NCBI RefSeq assembly: GCF_003001935.1
Contig: NZ_PVNG01000003.1
Coordinates: 434,001 to 498,000 of the forward strand
Reading direction: 5' to 3'
DNA from: Nonomuraea fuscirosea
GTDB lineage: Bacteria; Actinomycetota; Actinomycetes; Streptosporangiales; Streptosporangiaceae
Length of the DNA stretch: 64,000 nt
Below the pieces are notes generated by a model. It was given only the letters and a program-made list of their open reading frames with translations, had not been told where the DNA came from and searched no databases. Numbering within the stretch: position 1 is the stretch's first letter; each line of letters opens with the position of its first letter. A program made the translations under genes and the position numbers. Of the stretch, positions 1 to 7,514 are shown one piece after another.

Positions 1-1090
1 CGCCCAGCTCGGCCATCAGCGCCATGGACAGGCCGGTCAGCAGGGCGTGGACGGCGAAGAGCGCTGGAGCGACGAAGATGAACGCGAACTCCAGCGGCTC
101 GGTGATGCCCGTGACGAAGGCGGTCAGGCCGGCCGAGAGCATGATGCCCCCGACGGCGCGGCGGCGCGGAGGCGGGGCGGCCCGCCAGATCGCCAGCGCG
201 GCTCCCAGGAGGCCGAACATCATCACGGGGAAGAAACCGGTCATGAAGACGCCCGCGCCCTGCTCACCGGCGAAATAGCAGTTGAGGTCGCCCGCCGCGT
301 CCCGCGTCGCGCCGTTCACGCCGGCGTGGCAGACCGGAAGGGTGAACCAGACGATCGTGTTGAGCACGTGGTGCAGGCCGACCGGGATGAGCAGGCGGTT
401 GGCCACGCCGTAGATGCCCGTTCCCGCCGTGCCGTGGGCCGAGAGCCAGTCGCCGACGCGCGTCAGCCAGTCGCCGATCGGCGGCCAGAGCAGGCCGAAG
501 GCGACGCCCAGCAGCAGGGCGGCGACGGCGGTGATGATGGGGACCGAGCGGCGTCCGCCGAAGAAGGCCAGCCAGGAGGGCGTCTTGAGGCGGTGGAAGC
601 GCTGCCAGAGCAGGGCGGCCACGAGACCGATGAGAATGCCGCCGAGGACGCCGGTGGGGTTCTGGGCGCCCAGGTCGAGGGCGGGGGCGCCGTTCCTGAG
701 CAGCACGGTGACCTTGTCGTGGACCGCGCCCGGCCCGGACTCGAAGAACATGGTCCTGGTCACGCGGTCGAAGACGAGGTAGCCGACCAGGGCGGCGAGC
801 GCGGTGGAGCCGTCGGCCTTGCGGGCGAAGCCGATCGCCACGCCGACGGCGAACAGCAGCGCGAGATGGTCGAAGAGGGCGCCACCGGCGGCGGCCATGA
901 CCTCGGCCACGGGCAGCAGCCAGGGCAGGGTGCCGCCCAGGCCGTCCCGGCCGAGCAGGTCGTCCTGACCGAAGCGGAAGAGCAGGCCGGCGGCGGGGAG
1001 CACCGCGATGGGCATCATCAGGGAGCGGCCGATCCGCTGCAGCACCGCGAGCGCCGAGGACGTCCAGGACGGGAGCTTGATCGTGCTCAC
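1..1090 (-). CDS. PTS sugar permease EIIC (glucose/GlcNAc family), 3' part cut by window edge
   Basis: This is the membrane EIIC component that would import a hexose or N-acetylglucosamine while EIIB phosphorylates it. The readable protein begins VSTIKLPSW and contains the family blocks LLFAVGVAIGFARKADGSTA, SWLAFFGGRRSVPIIT and a conserved GITEPLEFAFIF near the left edge. It is a close paralogue of the EIIC gene just upstream (1282-2595) over its whole visible length. The start is taken at GTG 1090; an in-frame GTG at 1102 is possible. The C-terminus lies outside the window. It probably forms a leftward unit with the second EIIC and the GntR regulator. Substrate is inferred from the neighbouring DasR-like regulator and GH3 enzyme. 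Confidence 0.9.
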   Translation of the reverse strand, partial: MSTIKLPSWTSSALAVLQRIGRSLMMPIAVLPAAGLLFRFGQDDLLGRDGLGGTLPWLLPVAEVMAAAGGALFDHLALLFAVGVAIGFARKADGSTALAALVGYLVFDRVTRTMFFESGPGAVHDKVTVLLRNGAPALDLGAQNPTGVLGGILIGLVAALLWQRFHRLKTPSWLAFFGGRRSVPIITAVAALLLGVAFGLLWPPIGDWLTRVGDWLSAHGTAGTGIYGVANRLLIPVGLHHVLNTIVWFTLPVCHAGVNGATRDAAGDLNCYFAGEQGAGVFMTGFFPVMMFGLLGAALAIWRAAPPPRRRAVGGIMLSAGLTAFVTGITEPLEFAFIFVAPALFAVHALLTGLSMALMAELG

Positions 1091-1197
1091 CCGGCCCGCC
1101 ACCGCGCCGGAGAAGACGAGAGCGCGGCGCCGTGAGACGTCCGGAGCGGGAGCGCGGCGCCGTGAGACGTTCGGAGCGGGAGCATGGTCGTGCTCAC
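1087..1197 (-). other. possible 36-codon leader ORF overlapping the EIIC start
   Basis: On the minus strand a GTG at 1197 opens 36 codons that end in TGA at 1089-1087, overlapping the GTG start of the EIIC gene in a GTGA junction. Its first codons (VSTTMLP) echo the first codons of the real EIIC gene (VSTIKLP), and its middle is a duplicated ten-residue unit, PLRTSHGAAL. It looks like a partial duplication of the EIIC 5' end that may now act as a coupled leader. There is no convincing ribosome binding site, so translation is uncertain. Confidence 0.25.
1121..1180. repeat. two tandem 30-bp direct repeats upstream of EIIC
   Basis: Two copies of a 30-bp unit (1121-1150 and 1151-1180) differ at a single base. 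They are flanked by two near-identical 22-mers (1071-1092 and 1178-1199), the inner one being the EIIC start region. This indicates local tandem duplication in the leader of the gene. Confidence 0.8.
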
Positions 1198-1281
1198 CCC
1201 CACGCGCGTGCGTCGATCCGTTCGGGTCGCGGGGGATGAGGGGTTACTACCCGGGAGTGGATCTCCAGGAAACGCGCCGCG

Positions 1282-2595
1282 TCAGGTTTCGCCGGAGTCG
1301 AGGTCGGGCTCCGGTTCGCGGCCCGGGGTCATGATGTTCAGCCGGCGGATCAGGAACGTGAACACGACGTAGTACACGACGCCGTAGATCACGCCCAGGA
1401 TCAGGATGCCGGGCAGGTTCTCGGTGTTCGACTTGCCGGCGTTCAGCAGCAGGTCCAGCAGCCCGGCGGAGAAGCCGAAGCCGAGCTGGCCGCCGATGAG
1501 CGTGGTCAGGGCCATCGCCAGGCCGGTCAGGATGGCGTGGACGACCAGCAGCAGCGGCGCGACGAAGATGAAGGCGAACTCGATCGGCTCGGTGATCCCC
1601 GTGACGAACGACGCCAGCGCCGCCGACAGCATGATGCCGCCCACCGTGGCCCGCCGGTGCTTGGGCGCCGCCCGCCACATGGCCAGGGCGGCGGCCGGCA
1701 ACGCGAACATCATCACGGGGAAGAACCCGGCCATGAAGTGACCCGAGGTCGGGTCGCCGCCGAAGTAGCAGTTCCAGTCGCCGCCCAGCACCCGGCCGTT
1801 CACCTCGCACTGCGGCACCACGTACCAGACCACGGAGTTGACGAAGTGGTGCAGGCCGAGGGGGATGAGCAGGCGGTTGACCAGGCCGTAGATGCCGGTG
1901 CCGATCGGGCCGATGGCCGCCAGGGCCTCGCCGGCGTGCCGGATCCACTCGCCGATCACCGGCCAGAGCCAGCCGAAGCCCACGCCGATGAGCAGCGCCA
2001 CGATGGAGGTGATGATGGGCACGAAGCGCCGCCCGCCGAAGAACGCCAGCCAGGACGGCAGCTTGATGCGGTGGAAGCGCTGCCACAGGAGTGCGGCGAC
2101 CAGGCCGATGACGATGCCGCCGAGGACCTTGGTGGGGTTCTGCAGGCCGTAGTTGATGATCTCGACGACGCCCTGGGGCTGGGCCTCCCTGAGCAGGACG
2201 GTGTCCCTGATGTCGGAGCCGAAGAACATCACCTTCGTCACCCGGTCGAAGACCAGGTAGCCGACCACTGCGGCCAGCGCGGTGGAGCCGTCGGCCTTGC
2301 GGGCGAAGCCGATCGCCACGCCGACGGCGAACAGCAGCGGCAGGTTCTCGAACAGGGCCGCCCCCGCCGCCTCCAGCACCTCGGCCACCTGGTTCATCCA
2401 GGACAGCCCCGCCACGTCCGCGAGCCCGCCCGGCGCCGCCCCGTTGGAACCGAGCATGTCGGGCTGGCCGAAGCGCTGCAGCAGGGCGGAGGCGGGCAGG
2501 GCGGCGATGGGCAGCATGAGGGAGCGGCCCAGCCGCTGGAGCACGGACATCACGCGAGCGAACGGCGAAGGCCGGGCGGCGGTGGTCTCGTTCAC
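1282..2595 (-). CDS. PTS sugar permease EIIC (glucose/GlcNAc family), complete
   Basis: This 437-residue integral membrane permease has the EIIC glucose/N-acetylglucosamine family signature throughout: LLFAVGVAIGFARKADGSTA, the LASFVTGITEPIEFAFIFVA block near the C-terminus, and many hydrophobic helices. It lacks fused EIIB and EIIA domains; these are separate genes at 4667 and 4914. The start is GTG 2595, preceded by a good GGAGGA ribosome binding site; the much longer open frame upstream is not used. It lies between a GntR regulator and a second EIIC paralogue on the same strand. Two adjacent EIIC genes suggest two related substrates or dosage; which sugar each carries cannot be read from sequence. 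Confidence 0.93.
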   Translation of the reverse strand: MNETTAARPSPFARVMSVLQRLGRSLMLPIAALPASALLQRFGQPDMLGSNGAAPGGLADVAGLSWMNQVAEVLEAAGAALFENLPLLFAVGVAIGFARKADGSTALAAVVGYLVFDRVTKVMFFGSDIRDTVLLREAQPQGVVEIINYGLQNPTKVLGGIVIGLVAALLWQRFHRIKLPSWLAFFGGRRFVPIITSIVALLIGVGFGWLWPVIGEWIRHAGEALAAIGPIGTGIYGLVNRLLIPLGLHHFVNSVVWYVVPQCEVNGRVLGGDWNCYFGGDPTSGHFMAGFFPVMMFALPAAALAMWRAAPKHRRATVGGIMLSAALASFVTGITEPIEFAFIFVAPLLLVVHAILTGLAMALTTLIGGQLGFGFSAGLLDLLLNAGKSNTENLPGILILGVIYGVVYYVVFTFLIRRLNIMTPGREPEPDLDSGET

Positions 2596-2729
2596 CGGGC
2601 GTTCCTCCGAGGCGTGTTGGAGCCGGTCTCGGGGCCGGAGCTCAAGGGGGAGGGAAGCTGACTCCAGGTGGTGCCCGGAGGCCGGCTCCAGGAGGCGGCG
2701 GGGGTGGGGTCGCTCGGGAGCCGGTGCGG

Positions 2730-3470
2730 TCAGCCTCGTCGTGAAGGCATCTCCAGCATCGTACGCAGCTGGTACCGGTCCGCGCGGTACGTGGACACCC
2801 CCAGCTCCGCGCACATGCCGCCGGAGAACGACCGGCGCTGCAGCAGCAGCACGGCCCCGCCGCGGGGAAGTTTGAGCAGGTCGGCGTCGCTCGGGTCGGC
2901 GATGCCGCCGTCTATGGTGAGCTCGCCCGCGTCCATGACGAGCCCGTACCGGCTCTCCAGCAGCTCGTACAGCGACCGGTCGGAGAGGTTGTGCTCGGCC
3001 AGGTCGGGGGCGAGCTTGACCGGGATGTGGGCCCGTTCGATGGACAGCGGCTCGCCGTCTGCGGTGCGCAGCCGTTCGATGAAGTGGACCTCCTCGCCCG
3101 GCTGGATCCCCAGCTCCTTGGCCAGGTGGGCGCTGGCGCGCACGACGCGGCGGTCGAGGTCGCGCGAGCCCGGGATCATGCCTCTGGCCCGCATGTCGTC
3201 GGTGAACGACGTGAGCTGCAGGGCCAGCTCGATCTTCGGCCGGGCGACGAACGTCCCCTTGCCGGGCACGCGGTGCAGGCGTCCCTCGGACACGAGGTGG
3301 TCGACGGCCTGGCGTACGGTCATCCTGGACAGGCCGAAGCGCTGGCACAGCTCGCGCTCGGACGGGATGGCCGCGCCGATGCTGAGCTCGTCACTGTCGA
3401 TGAGGTCCAGCAGGATCTCGCGAAGCTGGAAGTACTTGGGCACCGGGCTGTCCGGATCGATGTGCGCCAC
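2730..3470 (-). CDS. GntR/HutC-family transcription regulator, DasR-like
   Basis: The N-terminal winged helix (IPSERELCQRFGLSRMTVRQ, then LHRVPGKGTFVARPK) is typical of GntR proteins, and the C-terminal UTRA domain (ALQLTSFTDDMRARG onward) is the HutC/DasR effector-binding fold. DasR of Streptomyces senses glucosamine-6-phosphate and represses chitin and GlcNAc genes. I place the start at GTG 3470 because AGGGGAGGA sits just upstream of it; an in-frame GTG at 3488 would put that site inside the gene. It is divergent from the SIS gene, and the 22-bp palindrome at 3517-3538 between them is the obvious operator. Function as the regulator of this PTS locus is inferred. Confidence 0.9.
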   Translation of the reverse strand: MAHIDPDSPVPKYFQLREILLDLIDSDELSIGAAIPSERELCQRFGLSRMTVRQAVDHLVSEGRLHRVPGKGTFVARPKIELALQLTSFTDDMRARGMIPGSRDLDRRVVRASAHLAKELGIQPGEEVHFIERLRTADGEPLSIERAHIPVKLAPDLAEHNLSDRSLYELLESRYGLVMDAGELTIDGGIADPSDADLLKLPRGGAVLLLQRRSFSGGMCAELGVSTYRADRYQLRTMLEMPSRRG

Positions 3471-3516
3471 GGATCCTCCCCTCGTCACTACCTGGGCAAT
3501 GGGCTATGGTTCGTAC

Positions 3517-3538
3517 TGGTCTAGTCCGGACTAGACCA
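3517..3538. promoter_or_regulatory. perfect 22-bp palindrome, DasR-type operator
   Basis: The half TGGTCTAGTCC is followed immediately by its exact inverse complement GGACTAGACCA. The half matches the published DasR responsive element core TGGTCTAG. The 16-mer beginning at 3515 agrees with the symmetric consensus at about 13 of 16 positions. It lies in the divergent gap between the GntR gene and the SIS gene, so one bound dimer pair could control both. Confidence 0.8.
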
Positions 3539-3593
3539 CATGTCGCGAAAGACGGTCAAGTCAGATCCGTAATGAGTTGAGGGATAGCCCGAG

Positions 3594-4628
3594 ATGACCA
3601 CGAAGATGCGCAGCGAGATCGCCGAGCAGCCGACCGCGCTGCGGGCCACACTGGACTCCCTGCTTCCCAAGATCGACGAGATCAGGAGCATCGGCGAGCG
3701 TACCCGCCAGCTGCTGTTCATCGCCCGCGGCACCTCGGACAACGCCGCCGTGTACGGGCGTTACCTGGTGGAATCGCACGCCGGCCGGCTGTCGGCGCTG
3801 GCCGCGCCGTCGATCGCGACCACGTACAAGCGCAAGCTCGACCTGGACGGGGTGCTGGCGGTCGCGATCTCGCAGTCGGGACGGACCGAGGAGATCGTCG
3901 AGACGCTGGCCTGGGCCAAGGACTGCGGGGCCGGCACCGTCGCGGTGACCAACGGGGGCGAGGACAGCCCGCTGGCCCTCGCGGCCGACGTCGCGCTGTG
4001 CACGGTGGCGGGCGAGGAGAAGGCCGTTCCGGCGACGAAGACGTACACGACGGGGCTGGCGGCGCTGGCCGTGCTGGCGATCGGCCTGGGCGCGGACGTG
4101 GACGTGGACGAGCTGCGGCGGGTGCCCGAGGCGGTGGAGAAGCTGATCGCCGAGCCCGGCGACCTGGAGGCCGTGGTCCAGGGGCTGCTCGACAAGCCGG
4201 GCGTGGTCGTCTCGGGGCGCGGGCTGGCCTTCTCGACCGCGCTGGAGACCGCGCTGAAGCTCAAGGAGGCCTGCTACCTGCACGCCATGGGCCTGTCGTA
4301 CGCCGACCTGCTGCACGGCCCGATCGCCGTCGTGGACGCCGACACGCCCGCGCTGCTGGTGGCGGCCGAGAACAGCCCGACGCTGCAGGGCACGGTCGCG
4401 CTGGCCGAGCGGGTGGTGGCGGCCGGCGCGGCGGCGTACACGATCGGCGGCGGCACCGCGCTCGCCCAGGCGGGCACGGCCGCGCTGAACGGCCCCGACC
4501 TGCCCGAGTGGCTGGCCCCCATGGGCCTGATCGTGCCCGGCCAGCTGCTCACCGAGGCCCTGGCACGCCGGCTCGGCATCGACCCCGACGCGCCGCGCGG
4601 TTTGAACAAGGTCACCCAGACCGACTGA
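3594..4628 (+). CDS. tandem-SIS-domain aminosugar-phosphate deaminase/isomerase (NagB-II/GlmS-like)
   Basis: This 344-residue protein has two sugar-isomerase (SIS) domains. The first carries FIARGTSDNAAVYG and AISQSGRTEEIVETL, which bind the phosphate of the sugar; the second carries VVSGRGLAFSTALETALKLK. It starts like the isomerase half of GlmS (MRSEIAEQPTAL) but has no glutaminase domain. In this family the likely reaction is deamination/isomerisation of glucosamine-6-phosphate to fructose-6-phosphate, which fits the PTS and DasR-like neighbours. Start ATG 3594 has GAGGGA upstream; ATG 3606 is an alternative. An AgaS- or NagS-like role on another aminosugar phosphate cannot be excluded. 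It is controlled from the palindrome at 3517. Confidence 0.82.
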   Translation: MTTKMRSEIAEQPTALRATLDSLLPKIDEIRSIGERTRQLLFIARGTSDNAAVYGRYLVESHAGRLSALAAPSIATTYKRKLDLDGVLAVAISQSGRTEEIVETLAWAKDCGAGTVAVTNGGEDSPLALAADVALCTVAGEEKAVPATKTYTTGLAALAVLAIGLGADVDVDELRRVPEAVEKLIAEPGDLEAVVQGLLDKPGVVVSGRGLAFSTALETALKLKEACYLHAMGLSYADLLHGPIAVVDADTPALLVAAENSPTLQGTVALAERVVAAGAAAYTIGGGTALAQAGTAALNGPDLPEWLAPMGLIVPGQLLTEALARRLGIDPDAPRGLNKVTQTD

Positions 4629-4666
4629 TCTAGCCTGGTCAGAGTGTCGATCCGAGGGAGGGCCCG

Positions 4667-4903
4667 ATGGCGGCCGACGCGAACGCGATCATCGCCGCAC
4701 TGGGCGGCGCCGACAACATCATCGAGATAGAGCCCTGCATCACCCGGCTGCGCACGGAGGTGCACGACGCGTCCAAGATCGATCAGGCGGCGCTGCGGGC
4801 GGCCGGCGTGCATGGCGTGATGGCCACGGGGAACGTGATTCAAGTCGTCGTCGGACCGGAGGCGGACACGATCGCCAGCGACATCGAGGACATCATCGGC
4901 TAA
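4667..4903 (+). CDS. PTS EIIB component (glucose/GlcNAc type)
   Basis: This 78-residue stand-alone EIIB domain takes phosphate from EIIA on a cysteine and passes it to the sugar bound in EIIC. The phosphorylated cysteine is C24 in the hallmark IEPCITRLR; GVMATGNVIQVVVGP is the second conserved strand. AGGGAGGG precedes the ATG at good spacing. It follows the SIS gene by 38 nt and precedes EIIA by 10 nt, so it is probably in the same rightward unit. It has no EIIC attached and must serve the two EIIC genes on the opposite strand. Confidence 0.93.
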   Translation: MAADANAIIAALGGADNIIEIEPCITRLRTEVHDASKIDQAALRAAGVHGVMATGNVIQVVVGPEADTIASDIEDIIG

Positions 4904-4913
4904 GGGCGAGACC

Positions 4914-5360
4914 ATGACGACTGTTCTCGCCCCGGTTGAGGGGGCAGCTGTGGGGTTGGCCGCCGTGCCCGATCCGGTTTTCTCGGCGGGCATGGTCGGT
5001 CCGGGAACGGCGATCGACCCGTTGCGGGGGCCTGGCCAGGCCGTGGCCCCCATAGCGGGAAAAATAATGAAACTGCATCCGCACGCGTACGTCATCGTGG
5101 GGGACGACGGCCGGGGCGTGCTGGTGCACCTGGGCATCGACACGGTTCAGCTCAAGGGGGAGGGGTTCCGCCTGCTGGCCGCGGAGGGTGACCGGGTCGG
5201 CGCCGGGCAGCCGGTGGTGGCCTGGGACCCCGCCGCCATCGAGGCCGGCGGGCGTTCGCCCGTCTGCCCGATCGTCGCGCTCGACGCGCTCTCCGGGGCC
5301 CTGACCGGGTTCGCGGAGGGCGCGGTGCACGTGGGCGACGAGCTGTTCCGGTGGGAATAG
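4914..5360 (+). CDS. crr: PTS EIIA component (glucose type, Crr-like)
   Basis: This 148-residue EIIA-glucose domain receives phosphate from HPr. The active-site histidine is H72 in VLVHLGIDTV; a second conserved histidine is in KLHPHAYVIVG. Length and order of blocks are those of stand-alone Crr. It follows EIIB after 10 nt. In Gram-negative bacteria this protein also regulates adenylate cyclase; whether it has a regulatory role here is unknown. Confidence 0.93.
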   Translation: MTTVLAPVEGAAVGLAAVPDPVFSAGMVGPGTAIDPLRGPGQAVAPIAGKIMKLHPHAYVIVGDDGRGVLVHLGIDTVQLKGEGFRLLAAEGDRVGAGQPVVAWDPAAIEAGGRSPVCPIVALDALSGALTGFAEGAVHVGDELFRWE

Positions 5361-5481
5361 CGAACGTCTCCATCGGCGTGACGGCGGCGCCGGGGCGCGA
5401 AGAGTAGCGGCGGGAACCGCCACAATAGGCAGTACCGCCGGGTTTCGACCCCGATCGGCGGCATGGGCAGACGGAGGTCCG

Positions 5482-5497
5482 GCTGGTCTGGACCGGT
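5482..5497. promoter_or_regulatory. DasR-like operator upstream of ptsH
   Basis: The 16-mer GCTGGTCTGGACCGGT matches the symmetric DasR element consensus at about 13 of 16 positions and is itself nearly palindromic. It lies 22 nt before the ptsH start, overlapping where RNA polymerase would bind or clear, which fits repression of ptsHI by the GntR regulator at 2730. Confidence 0.65.
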
Positions 5498-5518
5498 AGT
5501 GAAGGAGGAACGACGACA

Positions 5519-5779
5519 ATGGGTGAACGCAAGGTCACCGTGGCGGCGGAAGTGGGGCTGCACGCCCGCCCCGCGGCGACGTTCGTCCAGCGGGCGAAGC
5601 TGGCCCCGATGGACATCACGGTGACGAAGTCCCATGGCGGCGACTCGGTCAACGGCAAGAGCATCCTCGCGATCATGGCCCTGGACGTCAGGCAGGGCGA
5701 GACCGTGGTGATCTCCGCCGACGGCGAGGGCTCCGAGGAGATCCTCGACGAGCTGGCCGCGATAGCCAGTACGCCATGA
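5519..5779 (+). CDS. ptsH: phosphocarrier protein HPr
   Basis: This 86-residue HPr relays phosphate from EI to EIIA. The phosphorylated histidine is H15 in GLHARPA, and the conserved SVNGKSILAIM region contains S48, which aligns with the regulatory serine of HPr in low-GC Gram-positives; whether an HPr kinase exists here is unknown. GAAGGAGG precedes the ATG. Its last codons overlap the ptsI start in an ATGA, so the two are translationally coupled. Confidence 0.96.
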   Translation: MGERKVTVAAEVGLHARPAATFVQRAKLAPMDITVTKSHGGDSVNGKSILAIMALDVRQGETVVISADGEGSEEILDELAAIASTP

Positions 5780-7455
5780 ACCTGCGGGGGGTGGGGGTCA
5801 GCCCGGGAATCGGGCACGGCCCCTCTTATGTGCTCACCGTCTCCGTGCCCGAACCCCCCGAGGGCGCCACGTACACCGGTGAGGCGGAGCAGGAGAAGGA
5901 GCGCGCGATGGCCGCGCTCACCCAGGTCGCGGGCGAGCTGGAGGCCCGCGGCAACCAGGCGGGCGGCAAGGCCGAGGAGATCCTCAAGGCCCAGGCGCTG
6001 ATGGCCGAGGATCCCGGCGTGGTCGTGAAGGTGCGATCGCTGATCGACCGCGGCCTGGCCGCCCCCAGGGCGGTCTTCGAAGCTTTCACGAAATATCGGG
6101 ACGTGCTCGCGGGGTCCGGCGGCTACCTGGGCGAGCGGGCCGCCGATCTGGGCGACATCAGGGACCGGGTGATCGCGCAGCTCTACGGGCAGCCCGTGCC
6201 GGGGCTTCCGCTGGCGCCGGAGCAGCCGTACGTGCTGGTCGCCAGGGACCTCGCCCCCGCCGACACGGCGCTGCTGTCCAGGGACGAGGTGGTCGCGTTC
6301 GTCACCGAGGAGGGCGGCCCCACCAGCCACACCGCGATCATGGCCAGGGCGATCGGCGTGCCCGCCGTGGTGGCCTGCCCGGGCGCGACCGGCATCCCGG
6401 CGGGCGTGGAGGTGATGGTGGACGGCACCTCCGGCGAGGTGCGGGTCGCGCCCGCCGAGTCCGACGTGGCCGACGCGGTCGGCGCCGCGACGGCCCGCCG
6501 GGCCGCGCTCGCGTCGTGGAACGGTCCAGGAGCGACCTCCGACGGCCATCCGGTGCCGCTGCTGGCGAACGTGGGCGGCCCGGCCGAGCTGGACGCCGCC
6601 GTGGCCGCGGGCGCCGAGGGCATCGGGCTGTTCAGGACCGAGTTCCTCTACCTCGATCGCGCCGACCCGCCCTCGGCCGAGGAGCAGCGGCGGGCGTACC
6701 GGGCGGCGCTGGCGGCGTTCCCCCGGGAGAAGGTGGTGGTGCGCACGCTCGACGTCGGCGCGGACAAGCCGCTGGCCTTCCTGCCCGCGCCCGCGGAGCC
6801 GAACCCGGCGCTGGGGGAGCGCGGGCTGCGCAGGTTCATGCGCTCGCCCGCGATGATGGACGTGCAACTCGCCGCGCTGGCGGCGGAGGCGGCCGAGAGC
6901 ACCGGCGCGGGGCTGCGGGTGATGGCGCCGATGGTGGCCACCGCCGAGGAGGCCACCTGGTTCACCAGGGAGTGCGCCGACCACGGCCTCACCGACGTGG
7001 GCGTCATGATCGAGATCCCGGCCGCCGCGCTGCGGGCCGCGGACCTGCTGGCCATGGTCGACTTCGTGTCGATCGGGACCAACGACCTGAGCCAGTACGC
7101 CTTCGCCGCCGACCGCCGCCTCGGGGCCGTGAGCGCGCTGCACGACCCCTGGCAGCCGGGGCTGCTCGACCTGGTGGCCATGACCGCCGAGGCCGCCACG
7201 CGGGTGGGCAAGCCGTGCGGGGTGTGCGGGGAGTCGGCCGCCGATCCGGCGCTGGCCTGCGTGCTCGTCGGGCTGGGGGTCTCGTCGCTGTCGATGGCGC
7301 CGTCCGCGCTGGCCGGCGTACGTGCCGGGCTGGCCGCGCACTCGCTGGAGCAGTGCCGTGCGGCGGCGCAGGCCGCGCGGGCGCAACCGTCGGCGTCGGA
7401 CGCGCGCACGGCGGCCCGGGTCCACCTGCCGGGCCTGGCCGGTCTGGGGTTGTAG
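5776..7455 (+). CDS. ptsI: phosphoenolpyruvate-protein phosphotransferase, enzyme I
   Basis: EI autophosphorylates from PEP and phosphorylates HPr, the first step for all PTS sugars. The 559-residue protein has the N-terminal HPr-binding region, the swivelling phosphohistidine domain with H185 in GGPTSHTAIMARAIG, and the C-terminal PEP-binding barrel with EGIGLFRTEFLYLDR, GTNDLSQYAFAADR and the catalytic cysteine in CGVCGE. Length is slightly below that of E. coli EI (575), as usual in actinomycetes. The ATG overlaps the ptsH stop. Confidence 0.96.
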   Translation: MNLRGVGVSPGIGHGPSYVLTVSVPEPPEGATYTGEAEQEKERAMAALTQVAGELEARGNQAGGKAEEILKAQALMAEDPGVVVKVRSLIDRGLAAPRAVFEAFTKYRDVLAGSGGYLGERAADLGDIRDRVIAQLYGQPVPGLPLAPEQPYVLVARDLAPADTALLSRDEVVAFVTEEGGPTSHTAIMARAIGVPAVVACPGATGIPAGVEVMVDGTSGEVRVAPAESDVADAVGAATARRAALASWNGPGATSDGHPVPLLANVGGPAELDAAVAAGAEGIGLFRTEFLYLDRADPPSAEEQRRAYRAALAAFPREKVVVRTLDVGADKPLAFLPAPAEPNPALGERGLRRFMRSPAMMDVQLAALAAEAAESTGAGLRVMAPMVATAEEATWFTRECADHGLTDVGVMIEIPAAALRAADLLAMVDFVSIGTNDLSQYAFAADRRLGAVSALHDPWQPGLLDLVAMTAEAATRVGKPCGVCGESAADPALACVLVGLGVSSLSMAPSALAGVRAGLAAHSLEQCRAAAQAARAQPSASDARTAARVHLPGLAGLGL

Positions 7456-7514
7456 CCCTCGCGTCCGGGCGGGCGCGGACCCGGGCGGGTCGTCGGATGG
7501 ATACCTTGGGAGGC

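Noticed and set aside
4629..4645. A third DasR element before EIIB
   Set aside because: Only about 12 of 16 positions match and symmetry is poor; it overlaps the end of the SIS gene.
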